Origin: Frondihabitans sp. PAMC 28766
GTDB lineage: Bacteria; Actinomycetota; Actinomycetes; Actinomycetales; Microbacteriaceae
DNA length: 64,000 nucleotides
NCBI RefSeq assembly: GCF_001577365.1
Contig: NZ_CP014513.1
Span: 2,170,001-2,234,000, forward strand
Reading direction: 5' to 3'
The notes beneath the pieces were generated by a model. That model had not been told where the DNA came from. It was given only the letters and a program-made list of their open reading frames with translations, and ran no database searches. Below, one piece after another: positions 25,973-35,048 of the stretch (position 1 is its first letter; each line of letters opens with the position of its first letter). A program made the position numbers and the translations under genes.

Positions 25973-27238
25973 GTGACCGCAGTGAATCTCACAGTCATCG
26001 TCGTCCTGGTCATCGTGTTGGCCGTCTTCTTCGACTTCACGAACGGCTTCCACGACACGGCCAACGCGATGGCGACACCGATCGCCACCGGTGCGATGAG
26101 GCCACGGGTCGCGGTGACGGTGGCCGCGTGCCTCAACCTCGTCGGCGCGTTCCTCTCGACCGAGGTCGCGAAGACGATCTCGGGCGGCATCATCCGCGAG
26201 GGCCCGGGCGGCGTCGACATCACGCCGACCATGATCTTCGCCGGGCTCGTCGGCGCCGTGATCTGGAACATGATCACCTGGCTGCGCGGCCTGCCGTCGT
26301 CGTCGTCCCATGCTCTCTTCGGCGGTCTCATCGGCGCCGCCGTCGTCGGCGCCGGCCTCGACTCGGTCGACTTCGGCGTCGTCCTGTCGAAGGTCGTGCT
26401 GCCGGCCGTTCTCGCACCGCTCGTCGCCGGCCTCGTCGCCTTCACGTGCACGCGGCTCGCCTACTTCATCACCCGCCGCCCCAACGCGAAGAACCAGCGC
26501 GGCGGATTCCGCGTCGGGCAGATCTTCACCTCGTCGATGGTGGCGCTCGCGCACGGCACCAACGACGCGCAGAAGACCATGGGCGTGATCACGCTGACCT
26601 TGATCGCGGGCGGGTTCCTGTCGTCGAACGCGTCGCCGCCCATCTGGGTGATCATCGTCTGCGCCTTCGCCATCGCGATGGGCACGTACACCGGCGGCTG
26701 GCGCATCATCCAGACGCTCGGCGGCGGTCTCACCGACGTGAAGGCGACACAGGGCTTCTCGGCCGAGGCGTCGACCGCCGCGACGGTCCTCGCCTCCAGC
26801 CACCTCGGCTTCGCGCTCTCGACGACTCAGGTGTCGTCGGGCTCGATCATCGGCGCGGGGCTCGGCCGCCGCGGGTCGAAGATCCAGTGGGGCACCGCCG
26901 GCAAGATCGTCATCGCCTGGTTCATCACCCTTCCCGCCTCGGGTGCCGTCGGCGCCGTCTGCGAGCTGATCGCGCGCCTCGGCGTGATCGGCCTCGTCAT
27001 CGACGCCCTGCTCGGCGCCGCCGTCATCGTGGGCATCTTCGTCGCATCGCGGCGCAAGCCCGCCGAGCAGTCGAACGCCCTGGAGGTCGACGTCGCCATG
27101 AACTCCGTGCTCACCCGCAGAGAGCGCCGCGCCCTGCTCAAGAAGCGCAGCGACGAGATGCTCGAGGCGCGCCGCCGCCTGAGCGACGAGTCGTCGCTCT
27201 TCGAGCTCGGCGCCGAGGTCGACGGGGCTCCGCGATGA
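25973..27238 (+). CDS. Low-affinity inorganic phosphate transporter, PiT family
   Basis: The 421-residue membrane protein has the duplicated PiT signature: FDFTNGFHDTANAMAT near the N-terminus and MVALAHGTNDAQKTMG in the second half, separated by several membrane helices and a long cytoplasmic loop. It moves metal-phosphate with a proton across the plasma membrane. GTG 25973 opens the frame, but GGAAGAG lies eight bases before GTG 25982, which may be the real start. A PHO-box-like repeat lies just upstream. A 70-residue membrane protein gene overlaps its stop (ATGA). Confidence 0.92.
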   Translation: MTAVNLTVIVVLVIVLAVFFDFTNGFHDTANAMATPIATGAMRPRVAVTVAACLNLVGAFLSTEVAKTISGGIIREGPGGVDITPTMIFAGLVGAVIWNMITWLRGLPSSSSHALFGGLIGAAVVGAGLDSVDFGVVLSKVVLPAVLAPLVAGLVAFTCTRLAYFITRRPNAKNQRGGFRVGQIFTSSMVALAHGTNDAQKTMGVITLTLIAGGFLSSNASPPIWVIIVCAFAIAMGTYTGGWRIIQTLGGGLTDVKATQGFSAEASTAATVLASSHLGFALSTTQVSSGSIIGAGLGRRGSKIQWGTAGKIVIAWFITLPASGAVGAVCELIARLGVIGLVIDALLGAAVIVGIFVASRRKPAEQSNALEVDVAMNSVLTRRERRALLKKRSDEMLEARRRLSDESSLFELGAEVDGAPR

Positions 27239-27447
27239 TCGACTGGCTCGCCTTCGTCATCGTCGCCCTGGTCTCGCTGATCTCGGCTGCCGCGGTCGTC
27301 GTCATCTTCGCCTTCGGCCTGCGGCTGCTCGCCATCGACGCCCGCCCGGCGGTGGCGACGGTCGGCGCGTACGCCTGCTTCGTGGTGTGCGCGCTCGGCG
27401 CGCTCTACGGCATCTACCTGGTCATTCCGCAGTTCCACGGCGGCTGA
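27235..27447 (+). CDS. Small two-helix membrane protein coupled to the phosphate transporter
   Basis: The 70-residue protein has two membrane segments (about residues 5-30 and 42-64). Its ATG overlaps the pit stop (ATGA at 27235-27238), so it is translated with the transporter. Many actinobacterial pit genes have a small membrane partner of unknown function. Its 3' end overlaps the end of the convergent ferritin-like gene by 26 bp. Confidence 0.75.
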   Translation: MIDWLAFVIVALVSLISAAAVVVIFAFGLRLLAIDARPAVATVGAYACFVVCALGALYGIYLVIPQFHGG

Positions 27448-28336
27448 ACTGTCCCTGTTGCGGTGACACCCCGTGATTCGGCCGACCTCCCGGTGCCGCG
27501 GCGCTGGGACCTCGGCCGGAATCGAGGGTTTCGCTCTGATCGCGGTCCGGTGAAGGACGACCGAGCACCGACCAGGCCGCCCGCGCGAACTCGGTGAACG
27601 CGCGGCATCCGTACGAGACAGGATGCAGCCCGCACGCGGCCAGCGCGGCTCGGTGGTCGATCAGCAACACTGCCGTGGCGCCGACGGCGACGACCGACCA
27701 GCCGGCGCCGACGACGATCCGGGCGGGCAGCGGGGTCGCGCGAAAGCCCAGGCCGAGACGGTCGCACTGGAATCGCACGTGATCGACCTCGTCGGTCAGG
27801 ATGCGACGCCCGACGCCGCGGAGGACGGGGTCGGGTGCCTGAGACGCCAGTGCCTCGAACCATCCGAGTGAGACCGTCTCGGCGATGAGGAACAGGGCCA
27901 GCTCGGTGCGGAGACCGAGCAGTCGCCGGAGGCGAGTGAAGACGACGTCCGTCCAGTGCCTCGAGAGGGAGGGCGCCCCGAGGTGCAGGAGCCCACGGCG
28001 GAAGAGCTTCGAGTGCCGCTGCTCCTCTGCCACGAGCAGTGCGAGCGCCTCGGTGTAGACGGGGTCGCCGGCTTTTCGCGCCAGCGCCAGCAGGTGCGCG
28101 CCATCGCCGTCCTCGCCGAGTTCGAAGCGCTGGAACGAGTGAGCGAACGCACGACGCGCTCCGGGCGTGAGAGCGCAGGGAGCCGACCAGTCGACCTCGC
28201 GCTCGATCCGGTGCTGACGTTCGACGTTGTCGCGGAAGTGCGTCACCCATGCGGTGAACGAGGATTCGCGGTCGGTCGTCTCGGTCGTGTCGGCAGCCTC
28301 AGCCCTCTGGCCTGCTGCAGTGGTGTCGTCGATCAT
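27422..28336 (-). CDS. Ferritin-like superfamily diiron protein
   Basis: The 304-residue, mainly helical protein has paired metal-binding motifs of the ferritin-like fold: E-E-Q-R-H in the second helix, E-T-V-S in the third, and D-E-V-D-H in the fourth. These supply Glu/His ligands for a di-iron site of the oxygenase/ferritin-like type. A hydrophobic hairpin (about residues 205-225) follows, and the C-terminal 50 residues are polar. Substrate unknown; homologues are uncharacterised. Start ATG 28336. The last 26 bp overlap the small pit partner on the other strand. Confidence 0.75.
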   Translation of the reverse strand: MIDDTTAAGQRAEAADTTETTDRESSFTAWVTHFRDNVERQHRIEREVDWSAPCALTPGARRAFAHSFQRFELGEDGDGAHLLALARKAGDPVYTEALALLVAEEQRHSKLFRRGLLHLGAPSLSRHWTDVVFTRLRRLLGLRTELALFLIAETVSLGWFEALASQAPDPVLRGVGRRILTDEVDHVRFQCDRLGLGFRATPLPARIVVGAGWSVVAVGATAVLLIDHRAALAACGLHPVSYGCRAFTEFARAAWSVLGRPSPDRDQSETLDSGRGPSAAAPGGRPNHGVSPQQGQFSRRGTAE

Positions 28337-28536
28337 GCGGCGAGCCTACGAACAGCGGGATCCCGATTCGACGGCGACGGCCGGATCTCGACACCGAGGA
28401 CGACGGCTGATGGTGTTGATTCGGTCGGAGGTCGCTCGGAGCTCTCTCGATGTGCGACCTGCGACGGACACGCGCACAGCCGGCCGCGATGCGCGGCCGA
28501 CCGACGCGGTGACCTCCGGTCTGGCAGGATCGGCGC

Positions 28537-29472
28537 ATGACGACGACGAAGCCACAGCGACTCGCGGTCGCCATCAACCCGTCGGCGTCCTTCGGCCGGG
28601 GTCGCCCCGCGGGGCGCGCCGTCGTGACGGCTCTCGAAGCCGCCGGGCACGAGGTGCGGTCGTTGACGCGGTCGTCGCACGCCGACCTTCTGGCCGCCGC
28701 ATCGGCCGCGCTCGCCGAGGGCGGCGTCGACGCGCTGATCGTGGTCGGCGGCGACGGCATGGTCAGCCTCGGGGCGAACCTCGTGGCCGAGACCGGGGTG
28801 CCGCTTGGCATCGTGCCGACGGGCACGGGCAACGACATGGCGCGGGCGCTCGGCCTCCCGCGCGACGACCCGGCCGCGGCGACGGCCCAGCTCGTCGAAG
28901 CGCTGCGGCATCCTGCTCGCGTCATCGACGCCCTGCGCGTGCACCGTGCCGACGGTGGCACCACCTGGGTTGCCGGCACGGTGTCAGCCGGTTTCGACGC
29001 TTTCGTCAACGAGCGCGCCAACGCCCTCAGGAGGCCACGGGGCCGGCTCCGCTACGACCTCGCGCTGGCCCTCGAGCTGGTGCGTCTGCGGCAGGTCGAC
29101 TACGACCTCGTGGTCGACGGCGAGCCGAGCCGCGTCGCCGGCACCCTCGTCTCGGTCGGCAACGCCCGCTCGGTCGGCGGTGGTATCGCGCTGCTGCCCG
29201 ACGCCGTGGTCGACGACGGCGAGCTCGACCTGCTCGTGGTCGATCGACTGTCGCGGCGCACCTTCCTGCGGCTCTTCCCGCGGGTGGCGAAGGGCACGCA
29301 CGGGACGGACTCCCGAGTGCGGCTGTCGCGGGCGACGCGGGTGTCGATCGCGGCCGAGGGCGTCATCGCCTACGGCGACGGCGAACGGCTGGGGCCGCTG
29401 CCGATCGACGTGGAGCTCGTGCCCGGAGCACTGCGGGTATTCGCGCCGCTCCTGCACACCGTGCAGCCCTAG
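28537..29472 (+). CDS. Diacylglycerol/lipid kinase family protein (DAGK catalytic domain)
   Basis: The 311-residue protein has the DAGK catalytic signature: VVGGDGM at about residues 69-75 (nucleotide site) and PTGTGNDMAR about 20 residues later, with a C-terminal beta-rich lobe. Such kinases phosphorylate diacylglycerol or related lipids at the membrane surface (DgkB-like or phosphatidylinositol-type in Actinobacteria). Start ATG 28537 with GGCAGGA about ten bases before. Its stop codon lies inside an 18-bp tandem repeat (separate entry). Confidence 0.88.
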   Translation: MTTTKPQRLAVAINPSASFGRGRPAGRAVVTALEAAGHEVRSLTRSSHADLLAAASAALAEGGVDALIVVGGDGMVSLGANLVAETGVPLGIVPTGTGNDMARALGLPRDDPAAATAQLVEALRHPARVIDALRVHRADGGTTWVAGTVSAGFDAFVNERANALRRPRGRLRYDLALALELVRLRQVDYDLVVDGEPSRVAGTLVSVGNARSVGGGIALLPDAVVDDGELDLLVVDRLSRRTFLRLFPRVAKGTHGTDSRVRLSRATRVSIAAEGVIAYGDGERLGPLPIDVELVPGALRVFAPLLHTVQP

Positions 29473-29529
29473 AAAGCCGTGCAGCCCTAGAAAGCCGTGC
29501 AGCGCTGGGAAGCCGTGCAGGCCTGGATC
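29458..29529. repeat. 18-bp tandem repeat spanning the lipid-kinase stop codon, four units
   Basis: Units at 29458, 29476, 29494 and 29512 share GCCGTGCAGCCCTAGAAA with increasing divergence towards the right. The first unit contains the TAG stop of the lipid kinase; the last touches the stop of the convergent gene. The duplication therefore separates two convergent gene ends. Confidence 0.92.
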
Positions 29530-30426
29530 AGTACCAGTTGTTCGCCTCGGAGTGCGCCCAGGCGGCGCACGGGGTGCCGTACGAGCCGGAGATGTAGCGG
29601 AGGCCCAGATGATCTGCGTGGTGGCGTTGGTCGACCAGTCGCTGGCGACCGAGGCCATCTTCGAGCCGGGCAGCGCCTGCGGGATGCCCGTGGCGCCCGA
29701 CGGGTTGTACGCCTTGTAGTTCCAGCCCGACTCCTTGCTCCAGAGCGAGACGAGGCACGAGTCCTGGTCGGCGTCCCAGCCGTACTGCGACGCCATCAGG
29801 GCCTTGGCGGTGGCTTGGGCTGCGGCGGGCGTGTTCTCGGCCGCTTGCCGGGCTGCGTCGGCCTCTGCCTGAGCCGCGGCCTTCGCCTTCGCGACGGCTG
29901 CGGCGTGAACCACGGCGAGGCGCTGGTCGGCCACGGTGGTCGCGGCGCCGACGGTCTCGGCGACGTCCTGCGTGGTCGCCACTCGCTGCATGACGGTGTC
30001 GGTGCTCAGGTGCTGGTAGTCGGCGAGCGACGCGATGGCGGTGGTGAGGGGCGCGGCGTTCACCTTGCCTGCGGCGTTCTGCGCAACGAGGTGGCCGGTC
30101 GACAGCATCATCGCCGCCTCCGAGTTCGCGTCGGCGCGGGTCACGGCCGAGCCGGCGTGCACCGACAGGCGGCCGCCGGGCTGGTGGCTCACCGTGGCAT
30201 GGACGGTGGGCGCGGCGCTCGGGAGACCCAGGGAGGTGCCGAGCACGGCGGTGTCGAGGGGAGGGGATCCTGCCGCGCTGTTCACGGCGAAGGCGGTGCC
30301 GGCGGCGATCGCCGCGACGGCGACGCCTGAGATCGAGATGGCACGGACGCGACGGCGGCGACGACGGGTCGCCGTGATCGAGCGGCGTGTGCCGGTGTTC
30401 GTTGTGACGGTGGTGGAGAAGGGCAA
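29528..30426 (-). CDS. Secreted lytic-transglycosylase-like protein, single-base frameshift near the 3' end
   Basis: From TTG 30426, a signal-anchor-like leader (Arg-rich start, then hydrophobic segment at about 30-48) is followed by an Ala/Lys-rich helical region. A C-terminal catalytic-like module (SCLVSLWSKESGW, YNPSGATGIPQALPGSKM) matches the SLT-type module in the gene at 59704-60972. The paralogue ends in INWGLAYIASAYGSPCGAWAH; the same ending (WGLRYISGSYGTPCAAWAH) is present here, but in another frame. One C is missing in the run 29603-29605. With it restored the protein is about 299 residues and ends at 29528; as read it would run on into unrelated sequence. Role: peptidoglycan cleavage or remodelling. 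Confidence 0.8.
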
Positions 30427-30751
30427 ATCGGTCCAATGGGTCGACCGGCTGGTCGGCGCTTCGGCGAGGTCAGGGCAACGCCGAGCTCACGCGCGCGCCT
30501 CCTCGGGGTGGCAGGCGCGCCGAGCCGTGCCGCGGCGCCGCACGAGCGGGGGCTCGGGCTGCGACACCTGCGGCAAGCACCGGGTCGGTGGCGGAACATC
30601 GGAGGCATCGTCGGCCTCCCGCACTCCGGACCGAGGCTCTGCCTGGCCGCACGGAGGCGAAGTGGCGAGTATGCAGGGCCATTCTGGGCAGGTCCACCGA
30701 ACTTCCTGCCAGAACCATCTGTGCACCCATGCAAATGCATCGATCCGAAAT

Positions 30752-30773
30752 GCCCTGTTCGGGGGCCTTTTTT
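30752..30773 (+). terminator. Rho-independent-like terminator
   Basis: GCCC (30752-30755) can pair with GGGC (30763-30766), or CCGAA/TTCGG just outside can pair instead, followed by six T (30768-30773). The short stem makes this tentative. It isolates the PadR operon from upstream transcription. Confidence 0.45.
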
Positions 30774-30786
30774 GTTCATGTTGGGC

Positions 30787-30812
30787 TTGACAGTACCGGG
30801 TATGTAATACTG
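30787..30812 (+). promoter_or_regulatory. PadR-operon promoter/operator candidate
   Basis: A perfect -35 hexamer TTGACA (30787-30792) is followed by the inverted repeat CAGTA-N12-TACTG (30791-30812), which overlaps where RNA polymerase would bind; TAATAC lies within it. PadR regulators usually bind palindromes over their own promoters. The -35/-10 spacing is shorter than ideal. Confidence 0.5.
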
Positions 30813-30874
30813 GTGGGGTTCACGCCGAGCGTCGTCGGAGATCACCCGACGGCACCGAACAAGGGGGTTCCACC

Positions 30875-31501
30875 GTGTCCATCCGTCAGAGTTTTCTGGC
30901 CATCCTCGATCAGGGCGCCTGCTACGGCTACCAGCTGCGGGCCGAGTTCGAACGCCGCACCGGTGCCACCTGGCCGCTCAACATCGGCCAGATCTACACC
31001 ACGCTCGACCGGCTCGAACGCGATCGGCTCGTCGAGCGCGACCCCGAGCGCAGCGACGACGGCGAGCACATCTACTACCGCATCACGCCCGGCGGCCACG
31101 CCGAGGTGACGGCCTGGCTGTCGTCGCCGGTCGAGCGCACGACAACCGCGCCCCGCGACGAGCTGGCGATGAAGTTGGCGATCGCCGTGACGCTGCCGGG
31201 CGTCGACATCGTCGCGCTCATCCAGACGCAGCGCAGCGCTACCTTTCGCGTGCTGCAAGAGCTCACCCGGTCGAAGCACCTGAGCGGCGAGGCCACCAGC
31301 GCCGACGACCTCGCCTGGCAACTCGTCGTCGACTCGCTCATCTTCCAGGCCGAGGCCGAGGTCCGCTGGCTCGACCACTCCGAGACGAGGCTCGTGCGTG
31401 CGGCGGCCGACGGCTTTGCGGCCCCGTTGCCCCTCGACGACGCACCGGTGCGCCGTGGTCGGCCGGCCCGAGCCGGGCACGGCGAGGAAGCCCGCTCGTG
31501 A
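30875..31501 (+). CDS. PadR family transcriptional regulator
   Basis: The 208-residue protein has an N-terminal winged helix (residues about 1-85: LAILDQGACYGYQL, IYTTLDRLERDRLVE, YYRITPGG) and a helical C-terminal dimerisation region, typical of PadR subfamily 1. PadR proteins repress neighbouring efflux genes and release DNA on drug binding. GTG 30875 is preceded by AAGGGGG. Its stop overlaps the ABC ATPase start (GTGA), so this is a PadR-ATPase-permease operon, probably autoregulated through the palindrome upstream. Confidence 0.92.
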   Translation: MSIRQSFLAILDQGACYGYQLRAEFERRTGATWPLNIGQIYTTLDRLERDRLVERDPERSDDGEHIYYRITPGGHAEVTAWLSSPVERTTTAPRDELAMKLAIAVTLPGVDIVALIQTQRSATFRVLQELTRSKHLSGEATSADDLAWQLVVDSLIFQAEAEVRWLDHSETRLVRAAADGFAAPLPLDDAPVRRGRPARAGHGEEARS

Positions 31502-32238
31502 CCGCCGTCGAGACCCCCCGCGACGAGCTGCTGCGCCTCGACGGGGTGTCGATGCATTACGGCCGCGGCGAGACGAGCGTGACCGCCCTGTCGGGAGTCG
31601 ACCTGACCGTCTCGCGAGGCGAGCTGGTCGCGGTGATGGGGGCGTCCGGATCCGGCAAGTCCACTCTGCTGACCGTCGCCGGCGGCCTCACCGAGCCCAC
31701 CAGCGGTGAGGTGATCGTCGAGGGGCACTGGCTGAGCCAGATGGGCGCCACGGCCATCGCCGCGCTGCGCCGTCGAAGCCTCGGCTTCGTCTTCCAGGAC
31801 TTCAACCTCATCCCGTCGCTGACCGCGCTCGAGAACGTGGCTCTGCCGCTCGAACTCGACGGCCTGCCGTCGCGCCGCGCTCGCCGCCCGGCTCTCGACG
31901 CACTGGCCGCTGTCGAACTGGCCGATCGTGCCGAGAGGTTCCCGGCCGATCTGTCGGGCGGTCAGCAGCAGAGGGTCGCTATTGCCCGAGCCGTCGTCGG
32001 CGGCCGCGCCCTCATCCTCGCCGACGAACCGACCGGGGCGCTCGACTCGACGACCGGAGAGATCGTCCTGCGCATGCTCCGCACCAGGATCGACGCGGGG
32101 GCGGGCGGGATCCTGGTGACTCACGATGCGCGGCACGCCGCGTGGGCCGACCGCATCGTCTTCCTCCGCGACGGCCGAATCGTCGACCAGGCGGCCTCGG
32201 CCCCGGTCTCGACGCTCTGGGAGGGGGCGGCTCGATGA
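31498..32238 (+). CDS. ABC transporter ATP-binding protein, MacB/LolD type
   Basis: The 246-residue ATPase has Walker A GASGSGKST, Q-loop VFQDFNLIPSLTALENV, signature LSGGQQQR, Walker B ILADEP and a switch His in VTHD. The sequence around the Q-loop is typical of MacB/LolD/FtsE-like transporters that pair with FtsX-like permeases. It overlaps the regulator upstream and the permease downstream by four bases each. Substrate unknown; lantibiotic or drug efflux is usual for PadR-linked sets. Confidence 0.93.
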   Translation: MTAVETPRDELLRLDGVSMHYGRGETSVTALSGVDLTVSRGELVAVMGASGSGKSTLLTVAGGLTEPTSGEVIVEGHWLSQMGATAIAALRRRSLGFVFQDFNLIPSLTALENVALPLELDGLPSRRARRPALDALAAVELADRAERFPADLSGGQQQRVAIARAVVGGRALILADEPTGALDSTTGEIVLRMLRTRIDAGAGGILVTHDARHAAWADRIVFLRDGRIVDQAASAPVSTLWEGAAR

Positions 32239-35044
32239 ACGCCACTGGGCGAGCCACCGGCGACGGAGGGGTCCGCGGTGCTTCGCGGATGCGGGCGGTC
32301 GGCGCAGTGTCGCTTGCGTGGCGCATGGCGCGGCGGATGGCGCTGCAGTCGGCGGGCCGCAGCGCCCTCGTGGTCGTGCTGATCGCGATCCCGATCCTCG
32401 GGCTCGCGGGCATGGACACGATCGAGGCGAGCCATGTCGCGACGCCCATCGAGACCGCGACCATCGAGCTCGGGCACACGCAGGCCATCGTGCAGGTGGT
32501 GTCGCCGCCCGATCCGAAGCTGCGGCAGGATCCATTCAATCGCCTCTTCTACGACAGCGGCTCCGGCTCTGGCGGCACTGCGACCGACGCGCTCCGCACC
32601 CCGGCCGAGGTGCTCCCCGCGGGCACCCGCATCCTGCCGACGTTCCCGTCGACGGCGGTCGTCCGCACCGCCACCGGGGTGGGATCGCTGACCACCATCG
32701 AAGGCGAGGTGTGGGACAGGTCGCTGGCCGGAGCGTTCGACCTCGAGTCAGGGCGTCGCCCGCAGAGGGCCGGCGAGATCCTCGTGTCACCGCACGCTCT
32801 CATCCGGCTGGGCATCGGCCTCGGCGGGACCGTCACCGAGCTCCAGCCCGGCAAGCGCACCTTCACCGTCGTCGGCACCCTGCACGACGCGCACTCGCGC
32901 GTCTCCGATGACGCTCTCTACGGTGCGACGCACGCCTTCGCCCCGGCACCGACCGACACGACGGACGCCAGCGCCGACGCGAGCAGCGTCGAGTACTACG
33001 TGCCCGACCTCGCGCTGCCCTGGCCCGTGGTGCAGCGCCTCAACCACCAGGGCATGACGGTGCTGTCCCGCTCGGTGCTGCTCGACCCGCCCTCTGCCGC
33101 CGTCGCTCCCGCATCGACTCCGGGCAGAGCACCTCCTTCGACGTGCTCTTCGTCGCGCTCCTCGGCGCCTTCGGTCTCTTCGAGGTGTGCCTGCTGGCCG
33201 GGGCGGCTTTCGCCGTCGGTGCGCGGCACCGGCAGCGGGGCCTGGCCATCCTGTCGAGTGTGGGCGCGACACGACGCATGATCTTCGCGGTGATGTCGAT
33301 CGAGGGCATCCTGCTGGGCCTCGTCGGCGGCATCCTGGGCACGGGCCTCGGCATCGTCGCGGCCCGCATCGCCGAGCCGATCCTCGCGCAGGGGTCGAGG
33401 GCGGCCTACCCCGGCTTCCACGTCGACCCCCGTGCGCTGGCCCTGATCGTCCTCGGCTCGGCAGTCTCCGGTTGGGCAGCCGCTGCGGTGCCGGCACGGT
33501 CGGCGTCTCGGGTCGATGTGGTCTCCGCGCTCCGAGGCGCGCGCCGGCCGCCGCGGCCGAGTATCCGCCGGCCGATGATCGGCGTGTTCGTCGCCGCGTT
33601 CGGGTCGATTGTCGCTCTGCTGGGCGGCATCGTCACGGTGGCGGCGCACCAGTCGCCGAACACTCGCCCGAGCGTGACGACCGGCGGCATCGTGCTCTTG
33701 GTCGCGGGGCCGGTGATCATGCAGATCGGCATGGTGCTGATCGCACCGCTGCTGCTGCGCTGGTCGAGCGCGATCCTGTCACGGTGGGGCACCGGGGCCC
33801 GCCTCGGGTCGAGGGACGCCTCGCGGAACCCCGGCCGGGCAGTGCCCGCGCTCGCCGCCATCATGAGCTGCGTCTTCGTTTCCGCTTTCGCGATGTGCCT
33901 CGTCTCGGGCGGTCAACAGCAGAGCATCCGCGAGTACGCCTGGCAGGCGCCGCTGCACACGGCTACGGTGAGCCTCTACGATCAGCAGACCGACGGCACT
34001 GCGACGCTCGTGCCGGCGACGGGCGTCGTCGCAGCGATCGGCCGCGACCTCCCGCGATCGCGCACGCGCGTGCTCTCCGGCAGCCCCGACTTCGGCGTGC
34101 TCGGCGACGCAGTGCCGACCTACACGGCGCCGCGGGTGGCGAAGAAGACGGCCAGCGCGACCGCCCGCGTGGCGTACGGCACATTCGTCGACGACAGCGG
34201 GGGCTCGGACCACATCACCGTGGGGTCGCTCGACGACCTGCGGGCGATCCTGGGTGAGTCGGTCTCGCCCGTGTCGCAGGCCACGCTCGCACGCGGGGGA
34301 GCAGTCTCTCTCTACCCCGACTACGTCGACCACGGCCGCGTGACGTTCGACACTGTCAAGTCGATCTCGCAGAAGACGCTGCAGAACGGCGGCGTCGCCG
34401 GCAAGCCGATCCGCACGGCGTCCGTCGTCGCCGTCGTGCAGAAGCCGGCGCATCCGTTCAGCTACGGCGTGTTCGTGCTGCCGGCGACCGCTGCGCGCCT
34501 CGGTATCCACGTCGTGCCGTCCGCCGTCATCGCGACCCCTGCGGCGGCACCGACCACGGCGCAGCTCGACGCGGCGACCAACGACCTCCTCGCCGTGAAC
34601 CAGAACCTCTATCTGTCGTTCGAAGATGGCCCGCCGCTCTTCGCCGCCCAGTGGTCGTGGGCGCTCCTCGTGCTGACGACCGTCATCGCCCTCGGCGCCT
34701 CCAGCATCGCGCTGGCGCTGGCGCGGGCCGACGGCCGGCGCGACAGCGACGTGCTCGTCGCGGTCGGCGCGGCCCCCCGCGTGCAGCGCGCGTTCGGGTT
34801 CTGGCAGGGCGTCGTGATCGCCGGCGTCGGCGCTGTCATCGGGGTGGTGCTGGGGCTGGTCCCGGCGTTCGCCCTCGGGCTGAAGACCGCAGGCATGACG
34901 AGCGGCTTCATCCCGTTCGCTCCGCCGTGGCTGCAGCTCGGCCTGACCGCCGTCGCCATGCCGCTGCTCATCGCGGGCGGCGCCTGGCTGACCGCGCGGC
35001 GGCGGCTGCCGACGCTGCGGACGCGTCGGGATCCTGCCGTCTGA
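32235..35044 (+). CDS. FtsX-like ABC transporter permease, interrupted by a single-base frameshift
   Basis: The first segment (from ATG 32235) has one membrane helix and a long extracytoplasmic MacB-type region, and reads well to about 33105. The second segment reads on from about 33111 in another frame (IDSGQSTSFDVLFVALLGAF...), with six or more membrane helices, two FtsX modules and another periplasmic-like domain. One missing base in the C-run 33108-33110 explains the switch. Restored, the protein has about 936 residues with FtsX-like architecture (helix, large domain, three helices, twice). The genuine stop is at 35044. As read the operon lacks a functional permease. Confidence 0.85.
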
Positions 35045-35048
35045 CCGG

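Larger units (their letters stand above)
30427..30874. other. 448-bp intergenic region with a possible small RNA and the PadR promoter
   Basis: No coding sequence is convincing. A bulged 10-bp inverted repeat (30682-30692 with 30705-30714) lies upstream of a T6 terminator-like hairpin (30752-30773), so a small plus-strand RNA is possible but unproven. The right end carries the PadR promoter and operator. The left part is the leader of the minus-strand lytic-transglycosylase-like gene. Confidence 0.4.

Noticed and set aside
28984..29527. Extension of the lytic-transglycosylase-like frame into the lipid kinase region
   Set aside because: It is the read-through product of the one-base loss at 29603-29605; the true C-terminus ends at 29528 in the neighbouring frame.
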